Below, piece after piece: positions 17,127-24,987 of a stretch of DNA of 29,011 nucleotides. The notes under the pieces were generated by a model. That model was not told where the DNA came from. It saw only the letters and a program-made list of their open reading frames with translations, and searched no databases. Each line of letters opens with the position of its first letter. Positions within the stretch are counted from its first letter, which is position 1. The position numbers were made by a program, and so were the translations under genes. Source of the stretch: Candidatus Hodarchaeota archaeon (GTDB lineage: Archaea; Asgardarchaeota; Heimdallarchaeia; Hodarchaeales; Hodarchaeaceae); NCBI GenBank assembly GCA_016839665.1, contig JAEOTU010000209.1:1-29011 (forward strand), written 5' to 3'.

Positions 17127-17270
17127 ACAATTCCATTTGATGAAGAAGATACGAAGCGATTCTGTTATTATGACTTAGCAGGACAGGGTAGTGAATTGTT
17201 CACTTATTTTCCTATGAAGGTCTTTCAAGGTTATACGTCAATATATTGTTTTTATCATAACCCTCTTTGA
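17127..17270 (+). pseudogene. Ras/Roc-like GTPase fragment
   Basis: The frame reads FDEEDTKRFCYYDLAGQGSE, then LFTYFPMKVFQGYTSIYCFY, ending in TGA at 17268-17270. YYDLAGQ matches the G3/switch II motif (compare WDLAGQ in the intact GTPase at 3886), and the hydrophobic run fits the following helix and strand. G1, G4 and G5 are missing. An upstream open frame (16958-17140) in another phase could be the preceding part after one frameshift. The fragment stops exactly where motif copy 3 begins. Confidence 0.45.
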
Positions 17271-17287
17271 TCGTATAACGTTGGTTA
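17271..17287 (+). repeat. Intergenic motif, copy 3
   Basis: TCGTATAACGTTGGTTA, identical to copy 1. Here the inverted repeat extends to ATAAC-GTTG-GTTAT (17275-17288). It directly follows the stop of the GTPase-like fragment. Confidence 0.75.
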
Positions 17288-17349
17288 TTGCACATCTGTT
17301 ATATGTTCGCTTTTATAATTATTCTTCCTTGTTTTATTCACATTTTCGT

Positions 17350-17814
17350 TTATAGGTTCTGCTTCAGGCTCTGAGCAAACTCTTCCGCATGTTTGAGGTC
17401 TTCAGCATTAGGTCTACCCTTATTCATTCCTCCAAAATGTTTCAGGAAACTATTAGTGTTAAAACCTTTACAAGCAAATTCATCTACGATCATGTAACCT
17501 TTATGTTGTAGTTTTTCCCTAAGTATCGAGTGATCTTTAGCGACTTTATCTTCTCCTATCATAGCACTAGTGGAGAAAATGAATGCCTTCATGTTAGTGA
17601 CTTGTGGAATTTTATCAGCAAGGTCAAGCAAAGATTTATGGTGTTTATCGCTATAAATTCCTGAACCGAAGCCTACTAGATTATATTCTTGAAGCTCATC
17701 AGGATTTATTTGTTTTGGCGTTTTTATCTGTGCATCAAGAACTTTTGCGAAGACCTTAGCGATTTTCTCAGTGTTTTTGTGATGGTATGAAAACAAGACT
17801 AATAGAGATTTCAT
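17350..17814 (-). CDS. Flavodoxin-family protein
   Basis: A 154-residue flavodoxin-like fold. KSLLVLFSYHHKNTEKIAKVFAKVL gives the first strand, the phosphate-binding loop (SYHHKNT, in place of S/T-x-T-G-N-T) and the first helix. VGFGSGIYSDKHHKSLLDLA is the next FMN loop and KAFIFSTSAMIG the central strand. Such proteins carry electrons or reduce substrates with FMN in the cytoplasm; the partner is unknown. The frame stays open to 17934, but the first 40 extra residues are AT-driven and Phe-rich and come before the conserved first strand, so ATG 17814 is chosen. The gene diverges from the membrane protein at 18002. Confidence 0.82.
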   Translation of the reverse strand: MKSLLVLFSYHHKNTEKIAKVFAKVLDAQIKTPKQINPDELQEYNLVGFGSGIYSDKHHKSLLDLADKIPQVTNMKAFIFSTSAMIGEDKVAKDHSILREKLQHKGYMIVDEFACKGFNTNSFLKHFGGMNKGRPNAEDLKHAEEFAQSLKQNL

Positions 17815-18001
17815 TGGCAACACAACCAGCAGATATTTGAACTCTTCTGGAAAATTTATACCTAAATTAATTGTTGGAAAATGAAAATTAAAAAAATAAT
17901 GGTGAAAGGAAGGAAAATTAATGATTCTTTCCAAGGTAACTTATCTTGGATTAGATATAGCAATCCAACCCTAGCTAGTCATTATTTAGAAATGATGGAA
18001 A

Positions 18002-18931
18002 ATGACTTCTGATACTACTCCCTCTGACGAAGAACAAATACAACAAGCCTTCAAATGGGCAAAAGAGAAGATTAAGAGACAACAATTAAAATCTACAATC
18101 TCCGAGTATAAGAGAGGGTTAGTGTGGAATGAAAAACAATTAAATGGAACTGAAACTTTAGAAGATATTGATTCGGACTATACTCCTAAAACTACAATAA
18201 TAGAGATTCAAGAAAAACTTTTTCGCATACGATTTGCGTATTTCTCACTTCGTACACTGCTTTTTGCAGTTGGGGTTTCTTTTGCTATTACTGCTCCACT
18301 CACTTTTCATTGGTTATTTGAATTTGTGATCCCTGATATAATGATACTCATACCAGCTTTTCTGGCAGATATCATAAAAGATATCATTCACTCGGTTCAA
18401 TCCATTCTGGCGATCTTTTCTTGGGTTGAACCAATCATTAATTTCCTCATGCAGATCGCTGCTACTTTCAATCCGTTTTTGGTGTACATGGTAGTAATGT
18501 ATATTCTGAATTCGACAGAGATTGTTCAGGATGAATATTATGAAGACCCACTAGCTGATCTTTCTAATATACCTTCATCAGTAGATTTTTTTGCTTCTGA
18601 CTTTCAAGTGAAATTTGGTTTAAGTTTCTCTGAGATGGTAGTTTTTCTTTTTTTGGTCTCTTTTTTTATTTCATCATTTTTAGTAATAAGAGGAGAAAAA
18701 GGAATAATGTATGAATTTTTGACTACCAAAAACGAGAAGAAACATTTGGAAGAGATTGAAAAAGCTTTTATTGGTTACTATAAAGATAAAGGGTATGAGG
18801 AAGTCAACTACATTAAAAACCGAATCTCTGAATCACCAAAACTGAATTCTCTTGCTTATCTAATGAAATTCAGTCCAATTTTTTCCATTATTATTCCAGT
18901 AGTATTAGCAGTAATCTTTTTGATTCTCTAA
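18002..18931 (+). CDS. Orphan multi-spanning membrane protein
   Basis: A 309-residue protein with no family recognised. Residues 1-80 are hydrophilic and helical, likely cytoplasmic. Hydrophobic segments lie at about 82-108, 110-128, 135-175 (probably two spans), 208-232 and 288-309, so four to six spans are likely. A charged cytoplasmic loop at about 232-285 (NEKKHLEEIEKAFIGYYKDKGYEEVNY) separates the last two. There is no signal peptide and no transporter motif. It starts at ATG with no strong ribosome binding site and is separated from scpA by 308 bases that hold the scpA promoter, so it is probably its own unit. Confidence 0.7.
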   Translation: MTSDTTPSDEEQIQQAFKWAKEKIKRQQLKSTISEYKRGLVWNEKQLNGTETLEDIDSDYTPKTTIIEIQEKLFRIRFAYFSLRTLLFAVGVSFAITAPLTFHWLFEFVIPDIMILIPAFLADIIKDIIHSVQSILAIFSWVEPIINFLMQIAATFNPFLVYMVVMYILNSTEIVQDEYYEDPLADLSNIPSSVDFFASDFQVKFGLSFSEMVVFLFLVSFFISSFLVIRGEKGIMYEFLTTKNEKKHLEEIEKAFIGYYKDKGYEEVNYIKNRISESPKLNSLAYLMKFSPIFSIIIPVVLAVIFLIL

Positions 18932-19142
18932 AAGTAGTAAGAATCAAAATTAATGAAGATAATAGAATGAATTGAGGGAGAATCTTCCTGTTGTCTAATA
19001 ATCTCTATATGGTTAAAAAGTATTTTTCCGAAATGTATGTATCTATTGGAAATATTGAGGGAAATCCTTAGATATAGTGATCAATATTTTAAAAATAAAT
19101 TGAGAAAAATCAAAAAGATATACTATATGTTATATACTTAAA

Positions 19143-19150
19143 TATAAATA
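19143..19150 (+). promoter_or_regulatory. TATA box for scpA
   Basis: TATAAATA lies about 95 bases upstream of the scpA ATG within a long A/T run, so its exact position is not certain. Confidence 0.4.
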
Positions 19151-19225
19151 AATCCCATAAAAGAGAATTACGAGAAATATCGATTAAGGCTAATTTCGCT
19201 TGGAACTGTAAGTTGTTTAAAATAC

Positions 19226-19233
19226 GAGAGGAG
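19226..19233 (+). promoter_or_regulatory. Ribosome binding site fixing the scpA start
   Basis: GAGAGGAG ends six bases before ATG 19240. This favours that ATG over the in-frame TTG at 19213, which has no such site. Confidence 0.7.
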
Positions 19234-19239
19234 CATTCA

Positions 19240-20115
19240 ATGGCTGATGTGGATGAATCTGAGGTTTCAGAATCAGAAATAGAGGATGACGAGGAGGATG
19301 AGGATGATGATTATGTCCGTCTGTTCTCACATAGTGGCCAATTCTTTCTAGAGGAGCCGTACGTCTATTTAATAAATCCAGACCTGTTCCCCGAGCGAGT
19401 AGCTTACATCAGGGACTTTAAAATGAAAGAAATCCTCCCTGATTTCCATAAAAAATTAGTAAGACAAGGATTGGATTTTCGAATTCTTGGTCAAGCAATT
19501 TATTCTGCTTCCCGAATCCACAAGAAGAAGGTAAGTTTAGCTATCCAGTATGAAAAGAAGAAAGAAGAAAAGCTAGCCATTCGAGCCAAACGACGAGAAT
19601 TTCAATTTAAGATTCCTCTTCATTTTTATGCAACTAGAGGTCTCTTGGCTTTAGCAGAATCTGCTGATCCCGACGCTTTTTATGCAGAACTCTTATTAGG
19701 GCTCCAAGAAGAAGATGAGAAGAGAAAACTAGAGAAAATTAAAGAAGAGAAGAAAAAACAACAGGGTGAAGGAGTCACACGACGACGACGACGATTGGAA
19801 CTGGCGGATTTCGAGAGTTTTGACTATGATCTTGACTTAGACCGAGTTCAAATAGAGGAGATAGTAAAAGATACTCTTAAAGTTATTCAAGATATTGCAA
19901 GTAAAGATAAGAATAAAGAAGCCGAATTCACCAAGGTTGTCCATAGAATGGAAGGAAGTGGGGAATCTGAGGAAAAGAGACGCCTCACAAGAGCACGAGT
20001 CTTGATATCTTGTCTATATCTATTTCGAGATGAGCTCATTACCGCGGAACAAGAATTAAATCCTCCCTATGAAATTTTTATTCAGGTTGTGAAAAAGCAA
20101 AAGAGGAAAACGTGA
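19240..20115 (+). CDS. scpA: Segregation and condensation protein A (kleisin)
   Basis: A 291-residue kleisin that would bridge the Smc heads. Residues 1-25 are an acidic extension. Residues 60-105 carry the archaeal ScpA pattern LVRQGLDFRILGQAIYSASR followed by IHKKKV, then FKIPLHFYATRGLLALAE, which corresponds to the P-x-P region of other archaeal ScpA. Residues 150-180 are a Lys/Glu coil, with a five-Arg patch near 184. The end (ARVLISCLYLFRDELITAEQ, then PYEIFIQVV) is the winged helix that binds the Smc cap. The sequence is divergent from bacterial ScpA. It lies 3.9 kb after smc, against the usual close linkage. Confidence 0.75.
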   Translation: MADVDESEVSESEIEDDEEDEDDDYVRLFSHSGQFFLEEPYVYLINPDLFPERVAYIRDFKMKEILPDFHKKLVRQGLDFRILGQAIYSASRIHKKKVSLAIQYEKKKEEKLAIRAKRREFQFKIPLHFYATRGLLALAESADPDAFYAELLLGLQEEDEKRKLEKIKEEKKKQQGEGVTRRRRRLELADFESFDYDLDLDRVQIEEIVKDTLKVIQDIASKDKNKEAEFTKVVHRMEGSGESEEKRRLTRARVLISCLYLFRDELITAEQELNPPYEIFIQVVKKQKRKT

Positions 20116-20130
20116 TTACCCTAGGTAGCA

Positions 20131-20145
20131 AGAAAAAAAGGGAAG
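20131..20145 (-). terminator. T-rich terminator of the TrmB-like gene
   Basis: Read on the minus strand, CCCTTTTTTTCTTGC follows the TrmB-like stop in the 43-base gap between this gene and the convergent scpA. Archaeal termination at U-runs fits. Confidence 0.4.
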
Positions 20146-20158
20146 ATGGAGTGAAAAA

Positions 20159-22561
20159 TTACATTCCTACATCTAATCGCTTGATTTCTTGGGAGCGAGC
20201 TAAGAAATAATCACCAAGGACAATTTTTCCCATCAGAGTGATAAAAGCAGTAGTTTCGCTTGCGATCGCTACAGTTTCTCCCTGATCTTCTACAATGCCG
20301 ATAAGAACCTCTTCACCGTCTCGATCGGCCGCAATGTATCTATCAACACCTTCAAATCTTGTGGTATCGACTGCCTTAATTTTGACGTTCGGTTTGGAAA
20401 ACAACTTCTTTAGTAATTCCCCATGAGTAGCGGGGGCCACTACAGTTACAATATTAATCTTTTGATGAGCTTTTGTCTGTAGAATCAGATCAACAGGAAT
20501 TTCATCAGTTTTAGGGATTAAAAGGGTTATACCAGCTTTCATCCTTGAAAACATGCCATGTATATAGGATAATGTAGCTTCTTTCGAAAAAATTGGGGCC
20601 GTTTGTACTACTGGATGTTTTGTGTCTGTTACTAAGGAGGAGATTTTCCCCAATGAAAATAGATAGTTTTTAAACACATCTTCGTTTTGCTGAGTGACTT
20701 CTTTGAATTTCGTTGTATAATCTGTAAGTTCTGTTTCTAAAGTGTTTATTTCAGCCTGAATGCTGGCCGTGATCAGGTCACTGGTTTCAGAAAGCTGATT
20801 ACTGGCAGTTGTGTGCAATTCACTCACGACAGCAACCATTTTCTCTTGGAGCTCACGAGTTTGAGCTATCAAGTGTTGGGAACCCTTAACAGCTGATTCA
20901 GTTAGAGTATCACTGAAATTACTGTCATAGTCTTTTATTTGACCATCCAACTCTGCGATAAACTGATTGATACTTTCCAACAGAGTGTTCGTCTCTCCAG
21001 AAATTAGTCCCTCAATTTCTTGGTAATTTGCATCGACTGAGGATTTGAAATCTCCCATCATACTTGTAAAAGTCTCTAGTGTTTGAGTTCGAGATGAAGT
21101 AACTACTGTTTGGAAGTTTGATAGTTGTTCTTTCAAATATTGTTCTTGTGGAGCAAAAGTATCTTTGAATTGATCTAAATGTAAGGTAATTTCAGTCTTA
21201 AGAGCTGCGACAACTCGGCTAAGCTCTAGAAGAGCTGCTCCCCTCACCTCTTCAGCCTTGTCTTTCGAATCCGTCGTCAAAGCATTAAAAACAGCTGCCA
21301 TATCTTCTCGAGTTGCATCAAACGTGGTCTGCGCATCTTGAGCAAGACCACTGATGGATGATTCGGTATTAATTACGATTTTTTGAATATCACTATCTGT
21401 TTGAACTTTAACAGCCTCTGAAAATCCTTCCATAGAGGTTTCTACTTGGTTTCTAGCCTCTGTCACCTTTTCTGACAATATTGTTTGAGCATTTTGTAAT
21501 AGCTCTCCGATTTGATTTTGTGCAGCAATTAAAGTTTCATTGATTGTTTGTTGTAAGTTTTGAGCACTACCAACAGTTTTAGTTTTGATCTCTTCACGTG
21601 CAGAGGTAAGAGCGCCAACTGCTTCCTGTTTACCCTCATCAAGTTGCTGATGAAGTTTACTATTCCATGTTTCGAGAGTTGAAATCACTTTTTGCTGATT
21701 ATCATCACCAATTTTTGATACTAAATTAGCCATGTCTGCATTTACGTTTGTAATATGCGTTGAAAGTTTTTCATTACGCTCGTCGATGGATTGGAGTAAA
21801 GCTTGTCCAGTTGTATCCATCGATTGGCGAACGTTTTGGATTCCCTCGGTCAGAGAATCTTGAGTCTGCGTAGCAAGCGTATCAACCTGGGTTGTTAAAG
21901 TCTGGTTTCGCTCGGTTTCCCCAGACTGTAATTCATCTAAACCACCTTTGTATTTTTCGAGCAGCTGCTTATTAGATTCTTGAAATTTTGCCCTTATTTC
22001 GTTGGTTTTTTGAACATATTGGTCTTTTAGAGAGGCAACTAAAGCCTGATGTTCACCTTGTTTCGTCTCAAATGTTTTGATAATGTCATTTTTCGTCTGA
22101 TCAGTTCCTTGTTCAGTTTCAAGAACATACCGCGCAACTCTCGCTTCTGCATCCCCTTCAGCTTTCATTTCAGCTTGATTCAGTGTAGTTCGAGCAGTTT
22201 CAAACCCTTCACTGATCTTTTGTGACTCCTCACGTAGTTTATTTAGTATAATCCCTAATTTTTGAGCAATGTGGTCATCAAGCTGGGAAGCCAGTTGCTC
22301 CATCTGAGCGATTGTTTGTTCTGCAGAGGTCTTTAAATCGTTAAACGGAAGCAAAGCATGATATCGTGACGCGATTCCAGGTATTTCATGGATATACCCT
22401 TTACTTTTTAAGCCCTCCAATGATTTAACAGCATCCCCTGTAGTAAATTCGGCATTTTTAATTATTTCACCAAGGGACAGTGGTCCAAATGCAAGTAGAA
22501 TAATATAGACTTTAGATTCTTGAAAATTTAAATCTAAAGACTCGAGTCCAAGACTAGTCAT
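20159..22561 (-). CDS. TrmB-like HTH protein with giant coiled coil
   Basis: An 800-residue protein in three parts. Residues 1-75 are a TrmB-type winged helix (LNFQESKVYIILLAFGPLSL, GEIIKNAEFTTGDAVKSLEG, LKSKGYI). Residues 75-635 are continuous Gln/Thr/Glu-rich coiled coil, far longer than the short coil of normal TrmB. Residues 650-795 resemble the C-terminal PLD-like ligand/effector domain of TrmB proteins (VDLILQTKAHQKINIVTVVA, then DRYIAADRDGEEVLIGIV, ending LGDYFLARSQEIK). There are no membrane segments. A 560-residue coil could span about 80 nm if extended, unusual for a regulator. It lies between scpA and the scpB pair, convergent with scpA, so a chromosome-organising role is possible but unproved. 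Confidence 0.8.
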   Translation of the reverse strand: MTSLGLESLDLNFQESKVYIILLAFGPLSLGEIIKNAEFTTGDAVKSLEGLKSKGYIHEIPGIASRYHALLPFNDLKTSAEQTIAQMEQLASQLDDHIAQKLGIILNKLREESQKISEGFETARTTLNQAEMKAEGDAEARVARYVLETEQGTDQTKNDIIKTFETKQGEHQALVASLKDQYVQKTNEIRAKFQESNKQLLEKYKGGLDELQSGETERNQTLTTQVDTLATQTQDSLTEGIQNVRQSMDTTGQALLQSIDERNEKLSTHITNVNADMANLVSKIGDDNQQKVISTLETWNSKLHQQLDEGKQEAVGALTSAREEIKTKTVGSAQNLQQTINETLIAAQNQIGELLQNAQTILSEKVTEARNQVETSMEGFSEAVKVQTDSDIQKIVINTESSISGLAQDAQTTFDATREDMAAVFNALTTDSKDKAEEVRGAALLELSRVVAALKTEITLHLDQFKDTFAPQEQYLKEQLSNFQTVVTSSRTQTLETFTSMMGDFKSSVDANYQEIEGLISGETNTLLESINQFIAELDGQIKDYDSNFSDTLTESAVKGSQHLIAQTRELQEKMVAVVSELHTTASNQLSETSDLITASIQAEINTLETELTDYTTKFKEVTQQNEDVFKNYLFSLGKISSLVTDTKHPVVQTAPIFSKEATLSYIHGMFSRMKAGITLLIPKTDEIPVDLILQTKAHQKINIVTVVAPATHGELLKKLFSKPNVKIKAVDTTRFEGVDRYIAADRDGEEVLIGIVEDQGETVAIASETTAFITLMGKIVLGDYFLARSQEIKRLDVGM

Positions 22562-22960
22562 AATCTCACTACCTAAATAATAGAAGAAAATATCCTTTAG
22601 TTTTTTTTGAGGTTTGATTAAATTAAGTATTTCGTTAACTAATTAGTCACTTATTAAGTTTTATATCTTTTTTTAGCTCAAACTTCATGAATAACTCTTT
22701 TTTCGCGTTATTTGTCTAGAAATCCCTTAAAAAGATGAATTTCCCTTCAATATCTCAATACTCTTATCATAAAGCTTTCAATACATCCAGACAGATAAAA
22801 TAAATTCCTTCGGCAAGAAAAAATCGAAATTTGATTGAATTAAGTCCGCTAGCTCGTTGTATCGAGAAAAAAGAATTGGTTTTTGAAATCAATACTTTAT
22901 AAAAGAATGGTTCCCCAACTCAAGATAAGGATAAATTTTTCCCTAGGGGCCGATCTGTAC
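22562..22960. other. Divergent promoter region, TrmB-like gene and scpB pair
   Basis: About 400 AT-rich bases. On the minus strand GATATAAAACT (22658-22668) could be the TATA box of the TrmB-like gene. On the plus strand CTTTATAAAAG (22895-22905) serves the first scpB. Poly-T runs at 22600-22608 and 22669-22675 are also present. No gene is seen apart from the possible N-terminal extension of the first scpB. Confidence 0.5.
22895..22905 (+). promoter_or_regulatory. TATA box for the scpB pair
   Basis: CTTTATAAAAG is a near-ideal archaeal TATA box. Transcription would start around 22925-22930, downstream of the in-frame TTG 22883 and ATG 22907, which favours the start at 22961 with a leader of about 30 bases. 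Confidence 0.6.
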
Positions 22961-23530
22961 ATGGATAACGAAACATTCAAAGCTTTGAAAGAAAAGGACA
23001 TTATTGAGGCTGCGTTATACCTATATGATCGTCCTGTTTCATTCCTTGAATTAGCAGAACTAATCCAAAAAGAAGAAGGAGTCGTTGAAAGACTTATTGA
23101 GAAAATACGTGATGAACACATTGATCAGAAAACAGCTTATTCGATCGTTGATCTCGAAGAGGGGCTTGTTCAATTAAAACTACGAGAAGAGGTTGCTGCT
23201 CACCTACATTGGCCATTTATTCAACGATCAGAAGTACCACGTCATTTACTCAAAGTTCTAAGCATAACAGCTTTCAAAGAATATGTTCTACAAGAACAGG
23301 TGACGCCAAGTAAATTACAGAAAATCATTGGTAAAAGAGTCAAAGAGGATCTAGAAGAATTAAGAGCAATGCAATTGGTTACTATCACTCCAAAAGGGAA
23401 AAGAAACATAATAAATGTCACTGAGGATTTTTTAACCTTATTTAAATTACCAACTGAAACCGAAAAAGCTAAAGTGGCAATTCAAACGGGATTAAAAGAT
23501 TACGCACTCCGAGAACTCCAATTTGAATAG
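22961..23530 (+). CDS. scpB: ScpB-like kite protein, first of a tandem pair
   Basis: A 189-residue protein with two winged helices. The first, at about 8-75 (KDIIEAALYLYDRPVSFLEL, AELIQKEEGVVERLI), matches the ScpB N-terminal domain. The second, at about 95-165 (LLKVLSITAFKEYVLQEQVT, then KIIGKRVKEDLEELRAMQLV, VTEDFLTLFKLP), matches the ScpB C-terminal domain, where bacterial members read L-x-IIAY-QP and T-x-x-F-L-x-x-FGL. ScpB dimers bind the ScpA linker. The start at 22961 is chosen from the TATA position and from AGGGG at 22945-22949; TTG 22883 would give 215 residues. A different scpB follows 20 bases after its stop, certainly in the same transcript. Confidence 0.8.
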   Translation: MDNETFKALKEKDIIEAALYLYDRPVSFLELAELIQKEEGVVERLIEKIRDEHIDQKTAYSIVDLEEGLVQLKLREEVAAHLHWPFIQRSEVPRHLLKVLSITAFKEYVLQEQVTPSKLQKIIGKRVKEDLEELRAMQLVTITPKGKRNIINVTEDFLTLFKLPTETEKAKVAIQTGLKDYALRELQFE

Positions 23531-23550
23531 AATTATAACGATGATGAACA

Positions 23551-24768
23551 ATGTTTCGTCTTTTTCGACGTGGAAAAAAGGATAAAAAGAAAGAAAAAGC
23601 AGAACCAAAAGTTGTTGAGCTTCCTTCAGCTACAGAATTGTCAGAACCTTCTTCAGAGGACTCTCCAGTCCAAGAAATGGCTGCTTTTGCTACTTCAGAA
23701 ACACCCTTTGAAGAACGATTTGCAGGCATTCCTGGAATGATTGTTGAAGAAATTCCTGAGGAAATTAAAACCCCAGAAATAATACATGGTTTTCTTCCAT
23801 TTGTTGAGAACGTGGTTGAAACAGAGGTTTCGTTTAATAGTTTTATCTCTCCTGAACTCTTAAAATTGTCCGAAACTGATCAAACCGCTAGTGATTCTGC
23901 TGTTTTTAGACCTGTTACAGCTGAACTTCCTCCCATAACTCTTGAGGAACGAATCGAGGGCGCGTTGTTTTCTGTCGGAAGACCAATCCATACAGATGAG
24001 CTTATTGAAAGTTTACAAGAAGAATCCCCCCTTGTGAAAAGGACAATAAGGAAACTTTCAAGACTACGGAAAAAGACCTCACCAATAGTCATTGACGAAA
24101 TTTCGAAAGATCGTTGGGTTCTTCAGCTAAATCCAGTTTATCATGAATTCTTTCAGTTATTGTCTCCCAAACAATTTATGACTGTTGAAGAGCGTCGTAT
24201 TTTGACCGAAATTGCCTATCGACAACCAATTTCGTTAGCCATGATTAAAAAGATAGTACGAAAAATCGGACCAATAAAAATAACTGAAATTTGCCGCCAT
24301 CTTGAGGCCCAGGAATATATTGTAGGCGAAAAAAGAGCGAGATCAATGGTTTACACGTCAACACCAAAGTTTGCTCACGATTTTGGCTTCGATAACGAAA
24401 GTCGACGGTTGAAATTACAGATGTTATGGCGATTGAGGCGTTTGATGGGAGACTACGAAGTAGAAGAGGATGAGGAGGAACAAGAATTAGTAAAACTTGA
24501 AGAGGAAGAAATTAAACCGACAGAACCAGAGGATCAAGCATTAGTGGAAGGAGAGGAAACTGAACTAAGTGAAACAGAAGAAGAAGGAGAAGAGGAAGAA
24601 ATTAAACCGACAGATCCAGAGGATCAAGCATCAGTGGAAGGAGAGGAAACTGAACCAAGTGAAACAGAAGAAGAAGGAGAAGATGAAGCAGTTAAATCTG
24701 ATGAAAGAGAAGAAGAGGAAGAAGAACCAGTGATAGAAGAAGTGCCTATTTCTGAAGAAGAAGAATGA
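23551..24768 (+). CDS. scpB: ScpB-like kite protein with long N- and C-terminal extensions
   Basis: A 405-residue protein whose middle part, about residues 130-280, is a full ScpB module: LEERIEGALFSVGRPIHTDE and RWVLQLNPVYHEFFQLLSPK, then ILTEIAYRQPISLAMIKKIV, the family hallmark (L-x-x-IAYRQPI), and YTSTPKFAHDFGF at the end. It is closer to canonical ScpB than the gene upstream. Residues 1-25 are very basic (RLFRRGKKDKKKEKAEPK), 26-125 acidic and probably disordered, and 310-405 an acidic tail with a duplicated 30-residue unit. Tandem with an unlike ScpB, it may form a heterodimeric kite on ScpA, or one may have replaced the other's role. Confidence 0.85.
   Translation: MFRLFRRGKKDKKKEKAEPKVVELPSATELSEPSSEDSPVQEMAAFATSETPFEERFAGIPGMIVEEIPEEIKTPEIIHGFLPFVENVVETEVSFNSFISPELLKLSETDQTASDSAVFRPVTAELPPITLEERIEGALFSVGRPIHTDELIESLQEESPLVKRTIRKLSRLRKKTSPIVIDEISKDRWVLQLNPVYHEFFQLLSPKQFMTVEERRILTEIAYRQPISLAMIKKIVRKIGPIKITEICRHLEAQEYIVGEKRARSMVYTSTPKFAHDFGFDNESRRLKLQMLWRLRRLMGDYEVEEDEEEQELVKLEEEEIKPTEPEDQALVEGEETELSETEEEGEEEEIKPTDPEDQASVEGEETEPSETEEEGEDEAVKSDEREEEEEEPVIEEVPISEEEE
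24502..24681 (+). repeat. Two tandem 90-bp repeats in the acidic tail of the second scpB
   Basis: Copies at 24502-24591 and 24592-24681 differ at only three bases, so the duplication is recent. All three differences change the amino acid (Glu/Asp, Leu/Ser, Leu/Pro). The unit is acidic, with EEEIKPT and EGEET blocks. Confidence 0.9.
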
Positions 24769-24987
24769 TTTCAAACGAAATGAGAAAGATAATAGGGATT
24801 CTTCTACTGAGACCTCTTATAGAATCTAGGAAACAAAAGTGAGTATAGTATGACATTTCTTATCGAAAAATGGTGGGGAGCATTTAATAAAAAGTAATAT
24901 TCAAGTAATTAATCAGACGATTATTTCCTAAATGTTAGTAAAAAGATTCGATTTAGCTTAATTTTAGGGCTAATTTAGGGGTTTAAC

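Larger units (their letters stand above)
16664..17349. other. Gene graveyard between two minus-strand genes
   Basis: Nearly 690 bases with no intact gene. It holds a minus-strand zinc-ribbon frame broken by a TAG (16762-17007), a plus-strand open frame at 16958-17140 without a start, a plus-strand GTPase-like fragment (17127-17270) in a shifted frame, and the third motif copy at 17271-17287. Together these suggest decayed genes brought together by recombination. Confidence 0.55.
18932..19239. other. Intergenic region with scpA promoter
   Basis: This 308-base AT-rich stretch has several TATA-like runs; the best placed is TATAAATA at 19143-19150, giving an expected transcription start near 19175. 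No gene or structured RNA is visible. Confidence 0.5.

Noticed and set aside
17815..17934. 40-residue N-terminal extension of the flavodoxin
   Set aside because: Phe-rich translation of AT-rich DNA placed before the conserved first strand; ATG 17814 fits the family better.
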